From: Bacteroidota bacterium
Lineage (GTDB): Bacteria > Bacteroidota > Bacteroidia > Flavobacteriales > Flavobacteriaceae
Direction: 5' to 3'
DNA: 8,751 nucleotides
Assembly (NCBI GenBank): GCA_947468985.1
Contig: CANINJ010000068.1
Location: 1 to 8,751 of the forward strand
Shown one piece after another: positions 1 through 6,231 of this stretch. Position 1 is the first letter of the stretch. Every line of letters starts with the position of its first letter. The position numbers and the translations under genes are program-made. Below the pieces are notes generated by a model that worked only from the letters and a program-made list of their open reading frames with translations, was not told the origin of the DNA and did no database searches.

Positions 1-495
1 ACAATTGGAAAAGCTGGTTCTGGCGTTATCACTGGTGGCGGTCCTGGAATTATGGAAGCGGGCAATAAAGGCGCGAGTTTAGGCGGCGGTGCATCTGTGG
101 GATTGAATATTGATTTGCCATTTGAGCAACATTATAATCCATATATTGACAGAGATAAAAACTTGAATTTCGATTATTTCTTTGTTAGAAAAGTGATGTT
201 TGTAAAATATTCTCAAGGATTTGTAATTATGCCAGGTGGATTTGGAACTTTGGATGAAATGTTTGAGGCGATTACATTAATTCAGACGAAAAAAATAGGA
301 AAATTCCCAATAATATTGGTTGGAAGATCGTTTTGGTCGGGCTTGATGGAGTGGATAAAAACGGTTTTGATAGAGCAATATAACAATGTGAGCCCCGATG
401 ATTTGAAGTTAATTAAAATCGTAGATACTGAAGATGAAGTCATTGAGGTGTTAGATACCTTCTACAAAAAATACAATTTAACTCCTAATTTTTAA
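1..495 (+). CDS. LOG-family (TIGR00730-type) Rossmann-fold protein, 5' end missing
   Basis: The reading frame is open from the first base of the window, so the start lies upstream; 164 C-terminal residues are visible, against a usual length of roughly 190-250. Two signature motifs of the LOG / 'lysine decarboxylase-like' family are present: GGGPGIMEAGNKGA (visible residues 12-25) and PGGFGTLDEMFE (residues 78-89). The Glu of the PGGxGT..E motif is the catalytic residue in characterised members. Those members hydrolyse the N-glycosidic bond of nucleoside 5'-monophosphates, either cytokinin riboside monophosphates or, in PpnN-type enzymes, purine/pyrimidine nucleotides. No signal peptide can be judged because the N-terminus is absent; the family is cytosolic. 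The gene is followed directly by an intrinsic terminator, so it ends its own transcript. The family assignment is firm, but the substrate is not: the old name 'lysine decarboxylase' is a misannotation for this family, and cytokinin activity should not be assumed in a bacterium. Confidence 0.9.
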   Translation, partial: TIGKAGSGVITGGGPGIMEAGNKGASLGGGASVGLNIDLPFEQHYNPYIDRDKNLNFDYFFVRKVMFVKYSQGFVIMPGGFGTLDEMFEAITLIQTKKIGKFPIILVGRSFWSGLMEWIKTVLIEQYNNVSPDDLKLIKIVDTEDEVIEVLDTFYKKYNLTPNF

Positions 496-498
496 ACG

Positions 499-532
499 TA
501 AAGCTGTCTCAAATACAGCTTTATTTTTTTTT
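499..532 (+). terminator. Intrinsic terminator after the LOG-family gene
   Basis: A perfect 9-bp stem (TAAAGCTGT at 499-507 pairing with ACAGCTTTA at 515-523) encloses a 7-base loop and is followed by nine T residues (524-532). It begins four bases after the stop codon. This is a textbook rho-independent terminator and separates the LOG gene from the M1-like gene downstream. The A-rich 5' arm gives only a short run of A's, so activity on the opposite strand would be weaker. Confidence 0.88.
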
Positions 533-541
533 AGCGATATC

Positions 542-572
542 TTGTAAATTAATGCGCCAAAATTTGTAAATT
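542..572. repeat. Phased 9-bp direct repeat TTGTAAATT
   Basis: TTGTAAATT occurs at 542-550 and again at 564-572. The start-to-start distance is 22 bases, about two helical turns, so both copies face the same side of the DNA. They lie in the 55 bases between the upstream terminator and the start of the M1-like gene. They could be a binding site for a dimeric regulator or part of a promoter. AAAATTTG at 559-566, which overlaps the second copy, differs from the Bacteroidota -7 consensus TAnnTTTG at one position. A related TTGTAAAT lies at 6121-6128 before the kinase gene. The repeat is directly seen; any function is inference. Confidence 0.4.
552..569 (+). other. Possible upstream mini-ORF (five codons, MRQNL)
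   Basis: An ATG at 552 opens a five-codon frame that ends in TAA at 567-569, in the same frame as the M1-like gene whose TTG start lies 18 bases further on. It is either a chance ORF, a short leader peptide, or the remnant of a longer start in which one codon has become a stop. If the -7-like element at 559-566 is the real promoter, the mini-ORF is not transcribed at all. Low confidence as a functional element. Confidence 0.2.
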
Positions 573-587
573 GGTTTTTTTAAAAAA

Positions 588-3422
588 TTGAATTTGAAAT
601 ACTATTTTAAAATATTTACTTCCTTTTTGGTATTTTTTGTTTCGGCAAAAAGCTTTGGGCAACACCATTCTCAAATTAATGTGGAAGTGAATATGGCGTC
701 GAAAACGCTAAATATTCAACAAGAAATCACTTTTTTTAATCAATCTGACGATACATTAAAGGCAATAGTTTTGAACGATTGGATTCATGCCTATTCTTCA
801 AGAAATACGGCTTTGGCAGAACGATTTTCAGATGAATTTTATAGAGAATTTCATTTGGCGAGTGAAAAAGAACGTGGAAGTACCAACAATTTAACGATTA
901 TTGATAATTCAAATTTATTTTTATCGTGGAAAAGACCAGAAGCTAATTCCGATTTTATAGCAGTTGAATTGAGAACTAAATTAGCGCCGAATGAAAAAAT
1001 CGTTTTGCATCTTACGTATTCGGTTAAAATTCCGAGTGATAAATTTACAAAATATGGCTATTCTGAAGATGGCGGAATGAATTTGAAAAACTGGTTCCTT
1101 ACTCCTGCCCGATATGAAAATCACGATTTTGTTCAATATGACAATAATAATTTAGATGATATTGCTAATGCGGTTTCAGATTTTGATATTGATTTAAAAA
1201 TTCCGAAAAACATATATGCAACAACAGAATTGAATAGTACAAAAATTGAATCTAATACTCTGTTTTCAAATTATAAATTAGATGGCAAAAACAGAACAGA
1301 TTTCAGTCTTTTCATAGAGCCAAAAATTAGCTTTTATAGCTATAAAAATAGCTTTGCAAATGTTGCTGTTAATTTGAAAGAAACAAAGATTAATATCATT
1401 CAAGAAGCTGTGGTTGTTGATAAAGTGGTGACTTTTGTTGACGAATTAATTGGTCATTATCCATTTGAAAAAATCACTGTTTCGCAAGCTGATTATGAAC
1501 GGAATCCGTTTTACGGACTCAATCAATTGCCTTCGTTTTTGAGTCCATTTCCAGATGAATTTATATTTGAAATTAAGTTTTTAAAGACTTATTTGAATAA
1601 TTATTTGAAAAACAGTTTGCATTTGAATCCACGAAAAGACAATTGGATTTACGATGGGATTCAGGTGTATGCAATGATGAAATATATTGATGATAATCAT
1701 CCTGATATGAAAATGTTTGGATCCTTATCAACCTATAAATTATTGAAAGGTTTCAATTTGACAAATATCAATTTTAATGAGCAATACAGCTATTTTTATA
1801 TGTTAATGGCAAGAAAAAATTTAGATCAACCGCTTGGTAATCCTAAAAATACTTTAATAAAATTTAACGAACAAATAGCCAGTAAATACAGAGCCGGATT
1901 AAGTTTTCGCTACTTAGACGATTATTTAGGAGAAGGAACAATTCCAACAAGTATTCAACAGTTTTATGCTACTTTCAAAGGGAAGCAAGTTAAGCGATTG
2001 GATTTTGAAACTATTATTAAAGCAAATTCAAAGAAAGATATCGCTTGGTTTTTCAAAACAATTATCGACTCCAGAGACATCATAGATTATAAATTTTCTG
2101 AAGTTTCAAAAACAAAAAACAACATTACTTTTTCTATTAATAATAGAACTGGAGTTTTTGTGCCGATTCCAGTTTATGGTGTTAAAAAAGACGAAATTGT
2201 ATTTAAGAAATGGATTGATTCTAAAAATATAGACAGCACTTTTACGATTGATCGAAAAAATGCAGATAAGATTGTTTTGAATTATAAAAATGAAGTTCCT
2301 GAATATAATTTGAGGAATAATTGGAAATCGTTGAAAGGATTTTACCCAAATAATCGACCAATAAAATTCACTTTTATGAAGGATTTGGAAGATCCTTATT
2401 ATAATCAAATTTTATATGTTCCAACATTAACGTATAATTTATATGATGGATTATTGCCTGGTTTAAGGCTACATAACAAATCAATATTAGACAAACCTTT
2501 TATATTTGACTTAAACCCAACGTATTCAACTACTTCAAAATCACTTTCTGGCGGTGCTTCATTTATGATAAATGATAATTATAGAAACGGGAATTTATAC
2601 AACATAAAATACTCATTATCAAGTGCTTATTTTCATTACGCACCAGATGCAACGTATCAAAAACTAAATCCAACTGTTCAATTTAGATTTCGAGAAAGTA
2701 ATTTTAGAGACAATAGAAAACAGTTAGTTTTAGTGAGACAAGTATTGGTAAATCGAGAAAAAAGCAATTATATTACCAACAATACAACCGAAAATTATTC
2801 TGTTTTTAATGTCAAATATTTAAATACCAAAACAGAAGTTGTCAATCATTTTAACTTAATTACTGATTTTCAAATGTCCTCAAAATTCGGAAAATTAGCA
2901 GGAGAACTTCAGTATAGAAAGTTATTTGATGACAATCGGGAATTAAGTTTGCGTTTTTATGCGGGGAGCTTTTTTTACAACAATACAAGTTCAAATTTCT
3001 TTAGTTTTGCATTGGATCGGCCTACAGATTATTTATTTGACTATGATTATTATGGAAGATCTGAAAGTACTGGTTTTTTTAGCCAACAATTTATTATGGC
3101 AGACGGAGGGTTCAAGTCAAAATTGGATACACCTTTTGCGAATCAATGGATGACAACAGCTAATGCAACTTATACAATTTGGAATTTTGTTGAGGCTTAT
3201 AGCGATTTTGGATTACTGAAAAATAAATTCAAAGACCCTAAATTCGTTTATGATAGTGGAATTCGATTAAATTTGGTAACTAATTATTTTGAATTTTATT
3301 TTCCCATATATTCAAATAATGGATGGGAAGTTTCGCATTATAGATACAATGAAAAAATTCGATTTGTAATAACATTTGACCCTAAATTATTGATTAATCT
3401 TTTCACAAGAAAATGGTTCTAA
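588..3422 (+). CDS. Secreted M1-peptidase-like protein without zinc site, with C-terminal outer-membrane barrel
   Basis: A 944-residue protein. Residues 1-24 form a signal peptide: a Lys-containing N-terminus, a Phe/Leu/Val core, then cleavage probably after SFG with Gln25 first. Residues about 28-270 resemble the N-terminal beta domain of M1 aminopeptidases. Residues about 275-500 follow the M1 catalytic-domain layout: YGLNQLPSF (309-317) sits where GAMEN would be, and WIYDGIQVY (353-361) where W-x-x-E-G-x-x-x-Y would be. The HExxH position reads KTYLN (333-337), and Asp356 replaces the third ligand Glu, so all zinc ligands and the catalytic Glu are gone. From about residue 590 the protein alternates polar and aromatic residues in strand-like segments and ends in Trp-Phe, as outer-membrane beta-barrels do. 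I infer an outer-membrane protein with a non-catalytic, probably binding, domain. The start is TTG at 588 (TTG 594 is also possible); the first ATG at 693 would remove the signal peptide, and a stop at 567 bounds the frame. Similar proteins are commonly labelled 'aminopeptidase' or 'metalloprotease', which the sequence does not support. Confidence 0.8.
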   Translation: MNLKYYFKIFTSFLVFFVSAKSFGQHHSQINVEVNMASKTLNIQQEITFFNQSDDTLKAIVLNDWIHAYSSRNTALAERFSDEFYREFHLASEKERGSTNNLTIIDNSNLFLSWKRPEANSDFIAVELRTKLAPNEKIVLHLTYSVKIPSDKFTKYGYSEDGGMNLKNWFLTPARYENHDFVQYDNNNLDDIANAVSDFDIDLKIPKNIYATTELNSTKIESNTLFSNYKLDGKNRTDFSLFIEPKISFYSYKNSFANVAVNLKETKINIIQEAVVVDKVVTFVDELIGHYPFEKITVSQADYERNPFYGLNQLPSFLSPFPDEFIFEIKFLKTYLNNYLKNSLHLNPRKDNWIYDGIQVYAMMKYIDDNHPDMKMFGSLSTYKLLKGFNLTNINFNEQYSYFYMLMARKNLDQPLGNPKNTLIKFNEQIASKYRAGLSFRYLDDYLGEGTIPTSIQQFYATFKGKQVKRLDFETIIKANSKKDIAWFFKTIIDSRDIIDYKFSEVSKTKNNITFSINNRTGVFVPIPVYGVKKDEIVFKKWIDSKNIDSTFTIDRKNADKIVLNYKNEVPEYNLRNNWKSLKGFYPNNRPIKFTFMKDLEDPYYNQILYVPTLTYNLYDGLLPGLRLHNKSILDKPFIFDLNPTYSTTSKSLSGGASFMINDNYRNGNLYNIKYSLSSAYFHYAPDATYQKLNPTVQFRFRESNFRDNRKQLVLVRQVLVNREKSNYITNNTTENYSVFNVKYLNTKTEVVNHFNLITDFQMSSKFGKLAGELQYRKLFDDNRELSLRFYAGSFFYNNTSSNFFSFALDRPTDYLFDYDYYGRSESTGFFSQQFIMADGGFKSKLDTPFANQWMTTANATYTIWNFVEAYSDFGLLKNKFKDPKFVYDSGIRLNLVTNYFEFYFPIYSNNGWEVSHYRYNEKIRFVITFDPKLLINLFTRKWF

Positions 3423-3467
3423 GTAATGTAAAAGTCTTAAATTCATTGATATATATTTAACAATAAT

Positions 3468-3498
3468 GTATTTTTTATAACAATTATATAAAATATAC
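3468..3498. repeat. AT-only inverted repeat downstream of the M1-like gene
   Basis: Bases 3468-3479 pair with 3487-3498 over 12 positions with one mismatch (T3472/T3494), around a 7-base loop. It lies 46 bases after the stop codon of the M1-like gene. Apart from the terminal G-C pair all pairs are A-T, and no clean T-run follows, so it is at best a weak terminator or mRNA 3'-end hairpin. Such structures also arise by chance in DNA this AT-rich. No better terminator for this gene is visible. Confidence 0.3.
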
Positions 3499-3552
3499 TT
3501 ACATATAAGCACTATTATTATTGATACTCTATTTATATTTTATTCAAAGTAT

Positions 3553-3583
3553 TATGTAAATACATAGATTTTATATATTTTTG
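3553..3583 (+). promoter_or_regulatory. Candidate promoter of the E1 gene with overlapping palindrome
   Basis: TATTTTTG at 3576-3583 matches the Bacteroidota -7 consensus TAnnTTTG exactly and ends 26 bases before the ATG at 3610, giving a short leader. No perfect -33 TTG lies at the expected distance. The -33 region instead holds a palindrome, TATGTA-AA-TACATA (3553-3566), with perfect 6-bp arms, which could be an operator or chance in AT-rich DNA. The leader before the ATG is A-rich (ACAAAGAAATAAAT) without a Shine-Dalgarno sequence, as usual in this phylum. The -7 match is seen; promoter activity and any operator role are inferred. Confidence 0.45.
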
Positions 3584-3609
3584 TTAAAATTTCCAACAAA
3601 GAAATAAAT

Positions 3610-6012
3610 ATGAAACAATCAGAAACTGTAGCGTTAACATTTGAAGATTTTAAAATCGAGGTTTTAAACGATTATAAAATTGCGTGTATTAGTCGGGAAT
3701 GCAGTTTGTTAGGAAGACGTGAAGTGCTAACTGGAAAAGCCAAGTTTGGTATTTTTGGTGATGGAAAAGAAGTACCGCAATTGGAGATGGCAAAGGCGTT
3801 TCAAAAAGGAGATTTTAGATCTGGATATTATCGAGATCAAACTTTTATGATGGCAATTGGACATTTGACAATTCAGCAATTTTTTGCGGGTTTGTATGGC
3901 CATACTGACATTGAACACGATCCGATGAGTGCAGGACGTCAAATGGGCGGGCACTTTGCTACACATTCACTTGATGAAAATGGAAATTGGAATGATTTAA
4001 CGCAACAAAAAAATTCAAGTGCCGACATTTCCCCTACTGCGGGTCAAATGCCAAGATTACTTGGTTTGGCGCAAGCCTCAAAAATATATAGAAACGTTAA
4101 GGGATTAGAAGATAAAACTAAATTTTCTATCAATGGAAATGAAGTTGCTTGGGGAACAATTGGTAATGCTTCAACTTCAGAAGGATTGTTTTTTGAAACT
4201 ATAAATGCTGCAGGAGTGCTTCAAGTTCCTGTAGTTATGAGTGTTTGGGATGATGAATACGGAATTTCAGTTCATGCAAAATACCAAACTACAAAAGAAA
4301 ATATATCAGAAATATTGAAAGGTTTCCAAAGAGATCACAATAATGAAGGTTATGAAATTTTTACTGTAAAAGGTTGGGATTACTCAAGTTTAATAGATGT
4401 TTATCAAAAAGCAGCCAAAATTGCAAGAGAGGAACATGTTCCCGTTTTGATTCATGTTAGAGAATTAACGCAACCACAAGGGCATTCAACTTCAGGTTCT
4501 CACGAAAGGTATAAAAATGCCGAAAGATTGGAATGGGAAACCGATTTTGATTGTTTGAAACAAATGAAAAAATGGTTAATTGATAATAGTTTTTCTACAG
4601 CAGAAAATCTTGATTATATAGCAACTCAAGCAAAAAAAGACGTTTTAGAAGGGAAAAAAGCCGCTTGGAATGCATTTGTTTCACCAATTAAAGCAGAACA
4701 ATTAGAATTAATAAACTTACTTAAAGAAATAGGTAAATCTTCAAAAAACAGTGAATTCATAGAGCAATTCGCGATTGATTTAGCAGCAATAAAAGAACCA
4801 CTTCGAAAAGATATTTTATCGACAGCAAGAAAAATTTTAAGAAAAATAGGTGCTGAAAGCGATAAAAGTAAATTGGGAAAATGGATTACGGATGTCACTT
4901 CTAAAGTTCAACCTAAATTCAGTTCTCATTTATATTCTGAATCGAAAGAAAATGTATTTTCGGTAAAAGAAGTACTTCCCGAATTTGATGAAAACTCAGT
5001 TGAAGTTGATGCGAGAATGATTTTAAGGGATAATTTTGATACCCTTTTTACAAAATTTCCTGAAGTATTGGTTTTTGGTGAGGATGCTGGAAATATTGGC
5101 GATGTAAATCAAGGCCTGGAAGGAATGCAAGAGAAATATGGAGCGCTTCGAGTTGCCGATGTTGGTATTAGAGAAGCTTCAATAATTGGGCAAGGAATTG
5201 GAATGTCGATGCGTGGATTACGTCCAATTGCAGAAATTCAATACTTAGATTATCTATTATATGGTATTCAAATTATGAGTGATGACTTGGCTACGCTGCA
5301 ATACAGAACTGCGGGTCGTCAAAAAGCACCATTGATAATTAGAACACGTGGTCACCGTTTAGAAGGAATTTGGCATGCTGGTTCCCCAATGGGAATGATA
5401 GTAAATGCGCTTCGTGGGATTCATGTTTTGGTTCCTCGAAATATGACAAAAGCAGCGGGTTTTTATAATACTTTACTAGCAACAGACGAACCTGCATTGG
5501 TAATAGAATGTTTGAATGGGTACCGTTTAAAAGAGAAAATGCCTCTAAATTTAGGTGAATTTAAAACACCGATTGGCGTTGTAGAAACTATTAAATTTGG
5601 GAAAGACATCACAGTAGTTTCTTATGGTTCCACATTACGATTAGTAGAACAAGCTGCAAAAGAATTGATGGAAATTGGAATTGATGTTGAAATTATTGAT
5701 GTTCAATCGCTATTGCCATTTGATATTAATCACGATATTCTGACAAGCATTTCTAAAACAAATCGATTATTAGTAGTTGATGAAGATGTTCCTGGCGGAG
5801 GCTCTGCTTATATTTTACAACAAATATTGGAAGTTCAAAAAGGATATTTTCAATTGGATAGCCAACCAAAAACACTAACTTCTCAATCTCACCGACCTTC
5901 TTATGGAACTGATGGTGATTATTTTTCAAAACCATCTGCAGAAGATATTTATGAAAAAATATATGAAATGATGAGTGAAGTTAATCATTTGAAATATCCA
6001 AGTTTATACTAA
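3610..6012 (+). CDS. Fused alpha/beta E1 component of a 2-oxoacid dehydrogenase (ThDP-dependent)
   Basis: An 800-residue cytosolic enzyme joining the E1 alpha and E1 beta chains, which are separate polypeptides (about 400 and 330 residues) in most bacteria. E1 decarboxylates a 2-oxoacid on thiamine diphosphate and passes the acyl group to the lipoyl arm of E2. Alpha part (about 20-400): ThDP/Mg region GNASTSEG (185-192) through DDEYGIS (214-220), and the loop HSTSGSHERY (292-301) matching the E1 alpha phosphorylation-loop region. A charged linker (about 400-465) leads to the beta part (466-800): FGEDAG with Glu491 at the ThDP-activating position, VADVGIREASIIGQGIG, RPIAEIQYLDY, His589 in the WHAGSP segment, and a C-terminal transketolase-type domain (VVSYGSTL, DVQSLLPFD, VVDEDVPGGG). 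Substrate is undetermined: branched-chain 2-oxoacids are most likely in this group, pyruvate is possible. No E2 or E3 gene is nearby, so those partners must be encoded elsewhere. The ATG start gives a clean N-terminus; a terminator follows 26 bases after the stop. Confidence 0.88.
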   Translation: MKQSETVALTFEDFKIEVLNDYKIACISRECSLLGRREVLTGKAKFGIFGDGKEVPQLEMAKAFQKGDFRSGYYRDQTFMMAIGHLTIQQFFAGLYGHTDIEHDPMSAGRQMGGHFATHSLDENGNWNDLTQQKNSSADISPTAGQMPRLLGLAQASKIYRNVKGLEDKTKFSINGNEVAWGTIGNASTSEGLFFETINAAGVLQVPVVMSVWDDEYGISVHAKYQTTKENISEILKGFQRDHNNEGYEIFTVKGWDYSSLIDVYQKAAKIAREEHVPVLIHVRELTQPQGHSTSGSHERYKNAERLEWETDFDCLKQMKKWLIDNSFSTAENLDYIATQAKKDVLEGKKAAWNAFVSPIKAEQLELINLLKEIGKSSKNSEFIEQFAIDLAAIKEPLRKDILSTARKILRKIGAESDKSKLGKWITDVTSKVQPKFSSHLYSESKENVFSVKEVLPEFDENSVEVDARMILRDNFDTLFTKFPEVLVFGEDAGNIGDVNQGLEGMQEKYGALRVADVGIREASIIGQGIGMSMRGLRPIAEIQYLDYLLYGIQIMSDDLATLQYRTAGRQKAPLIIRTRGHRLEGIWHAGSPMGMIVNALRGIHVLVPRNMTKAAGFYNTLLATDEPALVIECLNGYRLKEKMPLNLGEFKTPIGVVETIKFGKDITVVSYGSTLRLVEQAAKELMEIGIDVEIIDVQSLLPFDINHDILTSISKTNRLLVVDEDVPGGGSAYILQQILEVQKGYFQLDSQPKTLTSQSHRPSYGTDGDYFSKPSAEDIYEKIYEMMSEVNHLKYPSLY

Positions 6013-6013
6013 G

Positions 6014-6030
6014 TTTAAATCGAATTTAAA
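6014..6030. repeat. Small perfect inverted repeat after the E1 stop codon
   Basis: TTTAAAT (6014-6020) and ATTTAAA (6024-6030) form a perfect 7-bp inverted repeat around CGA, starting two bases after the stop codon. It is all A-T and its arms are themselves near-palindromic (TTTAAA). It may add to the 3'-end structure together with the larger hairpin that follows, or be chance. Confidence 0.25.
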
Positions 6031-6038
6031 TACTATAT

Positions 6039-6084
6039 AAATAGTCAAATGAAGCACAATTTTCGTTTGGCTATTTTTTATTTT
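6039..6084 (+). terminator. Intrinsic terminator after the E1 fusion gene
   Basis: A 15-bp stem pairs AAATAGTCAAATGAA (6039-6053) with TTCGTTTGGCTATTT (6062-6076). Thirteen pairs are Watson-Crick and two are G-U wobbles (T6045/G6070 and T6050/G6065), around an 8-base loop. It is followed by TTTATTTT (6077-6084). The position, 26 bases past the stop codon, and the T-rich tail fit a rho-independent terminator that separates the E1 gene from the kinase gene. Confidence 0.75.
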
Positions 6085-6150
6085 ATCTGAATTTCAAAAA
6101 TAATTAGCAAATAGTATTGTTTGTAAATATTTTTTTATAAATTTATAATA

Positions 6151-6172
6151 GATATATACCCCCCTTTATATC
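6151..6172. repeat. C6 tract framed by an inverted repeat
   Basis: GATATA (6151-6156) and TATATC (6167-6172) are perfect inverted repeats flanking TA-CCCCCC-TT. The six-C run (6159-6164) is the only strong G/C run in this otherwise A/T intergenic region, and it lies 60-80 bases before the kinase start codon. It could be a regulator site or part of a promoter. Function unknown. Confidence 0.3.
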
Positions 6173-6187
6173 AAGAAGATAGATTAA

Positions 6188-6227
6188 CGAAAAAGTTTCT
6201 TTTTCGAAAAACTAATTAAAACTTTTT
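6188..6227 (+). promoter_or_regulatory. Two alternative hairpins in the kinase leader
   Basis: CGAAAAAG (6188-6195) pairs perfectly with CTTTTTCG (6199-6206) around a TTT loop. The overlapping segment AAAAAGTTT (6190-6198) can instead pair, also perfectly over 9 bp, with AAACTTTTT (6219-6227), which ends four bases before the ATG at 6232. The two structures exclude each other. The second would place the region just before the start codon in a stem, the first would leave it open. This is the geometry of a translational switch, but all pairs except one or two are A-T, so chance is a real alternative. Confidence 0.3.
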
Positions 6228-6231
6228 GATA

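Noticed and set aside
2106..2408. Minus-strand 100-codon open frame inside the M1-like gene
   Set aside because: It is the antisense shadow of an AT-rich coding region; its translation is rich in Ile, Asn and Phe with no recognisable domain, and the plus-strand gene is continuous across it.
2959..3153. Plus-strand 64-codon open frame in another frame of the M1-like gene
   Set aside because: It lies wholly inside the barrel-encoding part of the larger gene and shows no protein-like signature of its own.
4626..4898. Minus-strand 90-codon open frame inside the E1 gene
   Set aside because: Antisense shadow of the alpha C-terminal and linker region; low-complexity Ser/Leu/Phe composition and no sign of its own start region.
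6117..6123. TTGTTTG considered as a -7 element for the kinase
   Set aside because: The bases four to five upstream do not give TA at the right spacing (ATTGTTTG), so the consensus is broken.
6144..6149. TATAAT hexamer resembling a sigma-70 -10 box upstream of the kinase
   Set aside because: Bacteroidota promoters use TAnnTTTG at -7, and TATAAT is expected by chance in this AT-rich stretch; no convincing -35 or -33 partner at proper spacing.
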